64,000 nt of DNA from positions 1,116,001-1,180,000 of the forward strand of contig OZ242253.1 in the NCBI GenBank assembly GCA_965206975.1, read 5' to 3'. The notes below the pieces were generated by a model. That model worked only from the letters and a program-made list of their open reading frames with translations. It made no database searches and had not been told where the DNA came from. A program made the position numbers and the translations under genes. Shown here piece by piece: positions 58,821 through 64,000 of the stretch. The DNA comes from JAAXGI01 sp965206975 (lineage in GTDB: Bacteria; Gemmatimonadota; Gemmatimonadetes; Longimicrobiales; Gaopeijiaceae). Position 1 is the first letter of the stretch; every line of letters starts with the position of its first letter.

Positions 58821-59597
58821 GTGCAGAGACCCGCTGCCGAGCCGCCCGAGGCGTGGCGATCGATCCGTACCCCCCCGCTTCCGGGCGACGAGAACATGGC
58901 GCTCGACGTCGCCCTTGCCCGGTGCCACCGGCCGGGCGAGGGGGTGCTACGGATCTACGGGTGGAGCCGGCCAACGCTCTCCTTCGGACGGAATCAGCCG
59001 GTGCGGGAACGCTACGCGGAGGTCGCCTCCAGCCTCCTCGGCGGGAGCGCCGTCCGGCGGCCGACGGGGGGGGGCGAGGTACTCCACGACCGGGAGCTCA
59101 CCTACGCGGTCATCGTTTCCGCCCGCGGGCTCGGCGGACCCCGCGCAATCCGCCGCCGGCTGGGGGAAGCGCTCCTCGAGGCGGTGCGCTCGCTCGGCGT
59201 CGAGGCCGAGCTCGCCCCGGGCCTCCTCCCCGCCCCGAGGCCCAAGGAGGAGGGGGCGTGCTTCCGACGCTCCGTCGAGAGCGAGATCGAGTCGGGGGGC
59301 CGAAAGCTCGTCGGGAGCGCTCAGGCGCGCCTCGGCGGTGCCGTCCTCGAGCACGGGTCCATCCCACTCGCACGCCCCACCGCGGGGCCGAGGGCGCTCC
59401 GGGAGGCCGGGAGCTCACTCTCGGACGCCCTCGGCCGGGAGCTCCCCTTCCGGAGCGTCGCCGATGCGGTGGAGGCCGCGATGATCCGGTCGCTCGGGGG
59501 CCGGTGGCGCCGGGGCTCCCCGACAGGGGCCGAGCGAAGGATGGCGGCATCGCTTCGTCCCCACTATGCATCTTCCGCGTGGACCTGGCGCCTCTAG
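58821..59597 (+). CDS. Lipoate-protein ligase (BPL/LplA/LipM family)
   Basis: Enzyme that attaches lipoate or octanoate to lipoyl domains. The 258-residue protein shows ENMALDVAL, RIYGWSRPTLSFGRNQPV, VRRPTGGGEVLHDRELTYAVIV with the substrate-binding RRPTGGG, and GRKLVGSAQARLGGAVLEHGS with the catalytic lysine K162. GTG at 58821 starts 9 nt after gcvP. Position behind gcvH-gcvP points to GcvH, and possibly the 2-oxoglutarate dehydrogenase E2, as acceptor. LplA, LipM and LipL types cannot be separated with confidence. Confidence 0.88.
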   Translation: MQRPAAEPPEAWRSIRTPPLPGDENMALDVALARCHRPGEGVLRIYGWSRPTLSFGRNQPVRERYAEVASSLLGGSAVRRPTGGGEVLHDRELTYAVIVSARGLGGPRAIRRRLGEALLEAVRSLGVEAELAPGLLPAPRPKEEGACFRRSVESEIESGGRKLVGSAQARLGGAVLEHGSIPLARPTAGPRALREAGSSLSDALGRELPFRSVADAVEAAMIRSLGGRWRRGSPTGAERRMAASLRPHYASSAWTWRL

Positions 59598-59649
59598 CAC
59601 GCCGGGAGGACGCAGCCTCACCCCCACCCGCCGAGGAGGGAGCCCGGAA

Positions 59650-61368
59650 ATGACGCCACGTACGGAAGCGCTTTTCGCGTCGGCGGTGCTCGCCGCCCTC
59701 CTCGCGGGGTGCGGGGATGGGGACTTCGCTGCCCGCTCCGCCGCGAACCTTCCCCCCTTCTGCCAGGAGGTGCTCCCCCGCGTCGAGGCCTTCCTCGGCG
59801 GGTTTCAGCACCCCGAAGGGGAGCGATTCGGGGGAACGGCCGTCGTGGGAACGATCGCGGAGATGCCGAACGGGATGAACGCCCTCGTCTCCACGGACTA
59901 CGACGGGAGCCAGCATCAGACGTTCGTCCACCTGATGACGCTCGTTCGGCTCGACGAGAATCTCGAGCCCGCCCCGTACCTCGCGGAGTCGTGGGACTTC
60001 AACGAGGAGGCGGGGACGCTCACCTTCCGTTTGCGGGACGACGTCCACTGGCACGACGGGACGCTCACGACCGCCGAGGACGTCGCCTTCACCTTCGTGC
60101 GGGCCACGGATCCGGAGACCGGATTCCCGAACGCCGGCTTCTGGGCGCACTACGAGGGGGGGGAGGCAGGGGTGCGGGTGATCGACCCCCGGACCGTCGA
60201 GTTCTCCGTGGCGCCGCACTCGGAGTACCTGGATTCGTGGCGGTCGACGGCAATCATGCCCGAGCACCTCCTCGAGGACGTGCCTCCGGCGGAACTCCGC
60301 CAGCACCCCTTCGGGACCCGCTGTCCCGTCGGGAACGGGCCCTTCGTCTTCGAGAGCCACCAGGTGGATGCGAGCTGGAGCTTCCGGCGTAACCCCGCCT
60401 TCCCGGAGGGGCTCGGCGGCCCCCCCTACCTCGAGCGGTACGTCTACCGGATCATCCCGGAGCAGACGACGCTCCTCACCGAGCTCCTGACGGAGAGCAT
60501 CGACTTCTACGTCTCGCCGGGGCCGGATCAGGCGCCCCGGATCGAGGAGGGCGGGAACGTCGAGCTCAGGGTCTTCCCCTTCCGGGGATACGACATCGTC
60601 GCGTGGAACTCCAGGCGCCCGCAGCTCGCGGATGCACGGGTGCGGCAGGCGATCACGCTCGGGATCAACCGCGAGGAGATCGTGGAGGCGATCCGGCGCG
60701 GGTACGGCGTCGTCGCAAACGCGGGCGTGCCACCCTTCCATTGGGCGTACCTCGAGGAGGCCACGGACTCGCTCCGCTACGATCCGCCGCGGGCCACCGC
60801 CCTCCTCGAGGAGGCCGGGTGGAGCGACCGGGACGGCGACGGCGTGCGCGAGGGCCCGGAGGGGGAGCGGCTCGAGATCACCGTCAAGTACAACCTCGGG
60901 AATCAGCAGCGCGAGGACATCGCCCAGATCGTTCAGGCGCAGCTCGCGCCCCTCGGCATCGCCGTCACGCCCCTCGTCGTCGAGTGGGGCACGCTGCTCA
61001 ACCAGATCAACACCCCCGAGCTCCGGGACTTCGACGGCGTCGTCATCGGGTGGGTCCCCGAGTTTCGCCTGGACGACCGCGACCTCCTTCACTCCGAGGA
61101 GGCGGACCAGCCCTACGGGTGGGCCGGGACGGCGGATCCGGAGATCGACCGGCTCGTCGATACGCTCCGCGTCGTGACGAGCCGGGAGGAGGCAATCCCC
61201 CTCTGGCATGAGCTGCAGTACCGGCTCCTCGAGGTGCAGCCCTACACCTACCTCTACCACCTCGAACGCCTGGCGGGTCTTAACCGGCGGCTCGAGGACG
61301 TCCGGCTGGACGCGCGCGGAGAGTGGGTGGGAATCCGGGAGTGGTGGATCCCCGCCGACCTCCGGTGA
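59650..61368 (+). CDS. Dipeptide/oligopeptide ABC transporter substrate-binding lipoprotein
   Basis: SBP_bac_5-family extracytoplasmic receptor. The 572-residue protein has a lipoprotein signal with lipobox LLAGC (C near residue 21), the family start LVRLDENLEPAPYLAESWDF, FRLRDDVHWHDG, NGPFVFESH, DARVRQAITLGINREEIVEAI and RATALLEEAGWSD. It would deliver peptides or another ligand to the DppBC-like permease encoded next. The spacing of 60 nt to dppB suggests one operon of four or more genes. Ligand unknown. Confidence 0.9.
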   Translation: MTPRTEALFASAVLAALLAGCGDGDFAARSAANLPPFCQEVLPRVEAFLGGFQHPEGERFGGTAVVGTIAEMPNGMNALVSTDYDGSQHQTFVHLMTLVRLDENLEPAPYLAESWDFNEEAGTLTFRLRDDVHWHDGTLTTAEDVAFTFVRATDPETGFPNAGFWAHYEGGEAGVRVIDPRTVEFSVAPHSEYLDSWRSTAIMPEHLLEDVPPAELRQHPFGTRCPVGNGPFVFESHQVDASWSFRRNPAFPEGLGGPPYLERYVYRIIPEQTTLLTELLTESIDFYVSPGPDQAPRIEEGGNVELRVFPFRGYDIVAWNSRRPQLADARVRQAITLGINREEIVEAIRRGYGVVANAGVPPFHWAYLEEATDSLRYDPPRATALLEEAGWSDRDGDGVREGPEGERLEITVKYNLGNQQREDIAQIVQAQLAPLGIAVTPLVVEWGTLLNQINTPELRDFDGVVIGWVPEFRLDDRDLLHSEEADQPYGWAGTADPEIDRLVDTLRVVTSREEAIPLWHELQYRLLEVQPYTYLYHLERLAGLNRRLEDVRLDARGEWVGIREWWIPADLR

Positions 61369-61428
61369 GACGGCCGGGGAGATGAGGGAGAGGCATCTCT
61401 TCGCCGCGCACGCGGGGGGGAGGGCCCG

Positions 61429-62415
61429 GTGACGCTCTTCCTCCTCCGCCGGCTCATCCAGGCGGTCCCGCTCGTCCTCGGGCTTGCGACGATCGTCTTC
61501 TTCCTCCTGAGCCTCGCTCCGGGCGACGCGGTGTCGTTTCTCGTATCGCCGAACATCACCCCCGAGACGCTCGAGCAGATCCGCAGGAACATGGGGCTCG
61601 ACCAGCCCATCCATATCCGCTACCTCCGCTGGATGGGCTCGATGCTCACGGGGGACTTCGGGATCTCCCTCTCCCGCAACGAACCCGTCCTCGACATCAT
61701 CCTCGACATCCTCCCGAACACCCTCGTCCTCTCCCTCTCCGCAATCGTCATCGCCTTCGCGGGCGGGATCCTGATCGGGGTCTTCCAGGCGGTGCGGCAG
61801 AACCGGCTCGCCGACAGCGCGCTCAGCGTGATCGGCCTCTTCTTCTACTCGATGCCCTCCTTCTGGCTCGCCCTCATGATGATCCTCGTCTTCAGCCTCG
61901 GGGCCCGGAACCTCTGGGAGTGGCCGATCTGGTTCCCCGCCTCGGGGATGACCTCGGTGGAGTACCCGTTCATGAGCCCGGGCGAGCAGCTCCGGGACCG
62001 CCTCGCGCACCTCGTCCTCCCCTCCCTCTCCCTCGCTCTCGTCCTTGCCGCCGGGATCGCCCGCTACATGCGCGCGAGCATGCTCGAGGTCATCCGGCAG
62101 GACTACGTCCGGACAGCGCGCTCGAAGGGGCTCTCCGAGTTCCGGGTGATCGCGAGGCACGCGCTCCCGAACGGCCTGATCCCGATCGTGACGCTCCTCG
62201 GACTCTACCTCCCCACCTTCTTCAGCGGCGCGGTCCTGATCGAGACCGTCTTCGCGTGGCCGGGGATGGGCAGGCTCGTCGTCGACGCGATCTTCCAGCG
62301 CGACTATCCGGTCGTGATGGCGGGCACCTTCATCTTCGCGGTCATGGTCGTCGTGGGAAATCTGATCGCGGACATGCTCTACGCGCTTGTGGATCCGAGG
62401 ATCCGCTATGACTGA
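61429..62415 (+). CDS. DppB-like ABC permease
   Basis: Inner-membrane permease with six helices in 328 residues. It has the family N-terminus LRRLIQAVPLVLGLATIVFFLL, a periplasmic loop with LDQPIHIRYLRWM, and the EAA-type coupling loop YVRTARSKGLSEFRVIARHALPNGLIPIV. GTG at 61429 is the start. It overlaps dppC by 8 nt. Paired with DppC it forms the channel of the peptide-type transporter. Confidence 0.92.
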   Translation: MTLFLLRRLIQAVPLVLGLATIVFFLLSLAPGDAVSFLVSPNITPETLEQIRRNMGLDQPIHIRYLRWMGSMLTGDFGISLSRNEPVLDIILDILPNTLVLSLSAIVIAFAGGILIGVFQAVRQNRLADSALSVIGLFFYSMPSFWLALMMILVFSLGARNLWEWPIWFPASGMTSVEYPFMSPGEQLRDRLAHLVLPSLSLALVLAAGIARYMRASMLEVIRQDYVRTARSKGLSEFRVIARHALPNGLIPIVTLLGLYLPTFFSGAVLIETVFAWPGMGRLVVDAIFQRDYPVVMAGTFIFAVMVVVGNLIADMLYALVDPRIRYD

Positions 62416-63592
62416 TCCGACCCCTCCGCCGGCGGCAACCGGACCGGGCCGCGGTGGCGGGGTGCCCGGGCGGCAGCGGGGAGCGCGGAGGCTCCTCGGC
62501 GTCCTCCTCCCGGGGCTTCCCTCGATCCTCGACGGCCGGTACGCAGCGGGGAGCGCGGCGCTCCTCCTCTGGCTCGCCCTCCTCGGGACGGCGCTCTTCC
62601 GCCCGGGGCGCTTCTCCGAGGCGCTCCTCGGCGCGTGGGACGAGAGGATCGCCCTCGCAACGTGGACGCTCGCCGTGCTCCTTCTCCTCGCGTGGTCCCT
62701 ACGCGAGGGCGCGGGGGGGCGCACCCGGGGGGGAGTGCGGGCGACGCGGGGCCAGTGGACGCTCGCGTGGGAGGCGTTCCGAAGGAACCGCCTCGCGGTC
62801 GCGGCGGCCTCCGTCGTCGTCCTCTCGTACCTCCTCGCGCTCCTGACCCCGCTTCTCGCCCCATTCGATCCGGCGCTGCAGGGAGCGCTCACGACGGAGC
62901 GGCTCCTCCCCCCCTCCCCCCTCCACCCGCTCGGAACGGACCAGTTCGCGAGGGACATCCTCTCGCGGGTCCTCTACGGGGCGCGCATCTCGATGACGAT
63001 CGGTTTCGTGGCAATGAGCATCTCGATGACGATAGGCACCCTCCTGGGCGCCGTATCGGGGTTCGCCGGGGGACGGGTCGACGCGGTCATCATGCGGCTC
63101 GTCGACATGGTCCTCTCCTTCCCACGCCTCGTCCTCCTCATCGCGATCATCGCCTTCTTCGAGCCCTCGATCTTCCTCATCGTCGCGGTCCTCGGGCTCA
63201 CGCAGTGGCCGCACCCGACGAGGCTCGTCCGGGGCGAGGTGCTGAGCATCCGGGAGCGGGAGTTCATACAGGCGGGAACGGCGCTCGGGTTCTCGGGCTC
63301 ACGCATGGTGCTCCGCCACGTGATCCCGAACACGCTCGCCCCGGTGATCGTGGCGGCGACGCTCGGGATCGGCGACACGATCGTGCTCGAGGCCGGGCTC
63401 TCCTTCCTCGGCCTCGGCGTGCAGCCGCCCACCCCCTCGTGGGGCACGATGGTGGCGGACGGGCGGGACAACCTCTTCGGCGCGTGGTGGATCTCCACCT
63501 TTCCCGGTCTCGCGATCGTCCTCGTCGTCCTCTCCTTCAACATCGCGGGCGACGGGCTGCGAGACGCCCTCGATCCCCGGTCGAGGAGGTGA
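62408..63592 (+). CDS. DppC-like ABC permease with N-terminal extension
   Basis: The 394-residue protein is about 100 longer than most DppC. The usual DppC core begins near residue 118 (WEAFRRNRLAVAAASVVVLSYL), contains PLGTDQFARDILSRVLYGAR and the EAA loop REFIQAGTALGFSGSRMVLRHVIPNTLAPVI. Before it lie about 110 residues with two hydrophobic segments (LLGVLLPGLPSILDGRYAAGS and IALATWTLAVLLLLAW) that recall small PG-x-G-type membrane domains. It overlaps dppB by 8 nt and dppD by 4 nt. Confidence 0.88.
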   Translation: MTDPTPPPAATGPGRGGGVPGRQRGARRLLGVLLPGLPSILDGRYAAGSAALLLWLALLGTALFRPGRFSEALLGAWDERIALATWTLAVLLLLAWSLREGAGGRTRGGVRATRGQWTLAWEAFRRNRLAVAAASVVVLSYLLALLTPLLAPFDPALQGALTTERLLPPSPLHPLGTDQFARDILSRVLYGARISMTIGFVAMSISMTIGTLLGAVSGFAGGRVDAVIMRLVDMVLSFPRLVLLIAIIAFFEPSIFLIVAVLGLTQWPHPTRLVRGEVLSIREREFIQAGTALGFSGSRMVLRHVIPNTLAPVIVAATLGIGDTIVLEAGLSFLGLGVQPPTPSWGTMVADGRDNLFGAWWISTFPGLAIVLVVLSFNIAGDGLRDALDPRSRR

Positions 63593-64000
63593 GCGCGTTG
63601 TCGCTCCTCGAGGTAACGGAGCTTCGCACCCACTTCGCGACCGATGCGGGGACCGCGCGCGCGGTCGACGGCGTCTCGTTCTCCGTCGAGGAGGGGGAGA
63701 CGGTCGGGATCGTCGGGGAATCGGGGTGCGGGAAGACGGTCGCCGCCCTCTCGATCATGCGGCTCGTCCCGGACCCTCCAGGGCGGATCCTCCCCAGCTC
63801 CTCGATCCGCCTGCGGGGACGCGAGCTTGTCGAGCTCCCGGACCGGGCGATGCGGGGGGTGCGGGGACGCGAGGTCGCGATGGTCTTCCAGGAGCCGATG
63901 ACCTCGCTGAACCCTGTCCTGACCATCGGCGACCAGATCCGGGAGGCGCTCGTCCTCGACGGCCGCGCCGAGGGGCGGAGCGCGCGGGAGGCGGCGATCC
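63589..64000 (+). CDS. DppD-like ABC transporter ATPase, truncated by window end
   Basis: The GTG at 63589 overlaps the dppC stop as GTGA and has AGGAGG directly upstream. The 137 residues visible match peptide-transport ATPases: LLEVTELRTHFAT, Walker A GESGCGKT, and Q-loop VFQEPMTSLNPVLTIGDQIREAL. Signature and Walker B motifs lie beyond the window. It would power the DppBC-like permease upstream; a DppF-like partner may follow. Confidence 0.9.
   Translation, partial: MSALSLLEVTELRTHFATDAGTARAVDGVSFSVEEGETVGIVGESGCGKTVAALSIMRLVPDPPGRILPSSSIRLRGRELVELPDRAMRGVRGREVAMVFQEPMTSLNPVLTIGDQIREALVLDGRAEGRSAREAAI

Noticed and set aside
59110..62958. 1282-residue open frame antisense to the lipoate ligase and Dpp genes
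   Set aside because: It is a high-G+C antisense shadow: the plus strand has clear protein families through the whole stretch, and its composition is arginine- and proline-rich with no domain.
1..64000. CRISPR array, prophage or integrative element
   Set aside because: No regularly spaced repeats, cas genes, integrase, phage structural genes or attachment-site pairs were seen; the only mobile element is the IS at 32770-34251.

Overview
The window is about two-thirds G+C and gene-dense, with many 4-8 nt start/stop overlaps. The best guess for the source is a bacterium of the Gemmatimonadota or another FCB-group lineage, probably from a metagenome assembly. The main support is a complete six-gene Alternative Complex III operon (actABCDEF), a YpdA-type bacillithiol reductase, a short RpoD-like sigma factor, and recurrent TAnnTTCC promoter-like boxes that recall the Bacteroidota TAnnTTTG element. 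This is inference; there is no rRNA gene, and I recognised no tRNA gene.

Layout. 0-6.4 kb: small heat-shock protein, an ECF sigma/anti-sigma pair behind a small membrane protein and a perfect 12-bp hairpin, a membrane-anchored PHP phosphoesterase, MtgA transglycosylase and a secreted beta-rich protein. 6.4-15 kb: a GT2 glycosyltransferase divergent from sucA, a quinone oxidoreductase divergent from a DnaQ-like exonuclease, a four-helix membrane protein and a patatin phospholipase. 15-20.7 kb: a histidine-kinase-like ATPase, PrxQ coupled to an unknown protein, a second ECF sigma gene with a promoter and attenuator-like leader, a coiled-coil protein, a GlsB-type membrane protein and two decayed genes (AHSA1 and PhnB types). 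20.7-31.5 kb: trpE with a structured leader, an orphan hydantoinase A, a fused Mre11/Rad50-like protein with degenerate active sites coupled to a flavin reductase, a BtuFCD-type ABC transporter and RsgA. 31.6-36.3 kb: an RpoD-like sigma factor, a 1.48-kb insertion sequence in a CTAG palindrome at the stop codon of an HD hydrolase gene, then an apparently empty 0.7 kb. 36.3-44.4 kb: SirB1-YgfZ-MgtE, YpdA, a luxE-luxC pair, and small genes. 44.5-52.1 kb: the ACIII operon. 52-55.2 kb, minus strand: a HisN-like phosphatase, and tatA-MFS-trmJ. 55.4-64 kb: gcvH-gcvP-lipoate ligase, then a dipeptide-type ABC transporter cut off by the window end.

How the genes work together. ActABCDEF would oxidise menaquinol and pass electrons to a cytochrome c or oxidase encoded elsewhere. 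GcvH, GcvP and the lipoate ligase form most of the glycine cleavage system; the ligase may also serve the 2-oxoglutarate dehydrogenase complex whose E1 is here. The Btu-type and Dpp-type transporters are self-contained apart from the truncated ATPase at the right edge. The most unusual item is the 762-residue protein at 24648-26936, which has the complete Mre11 plus Rad50 domain order in one chain, including a CPTC zinc hook, but has lost key residues of both the nuclease and the ATPase.
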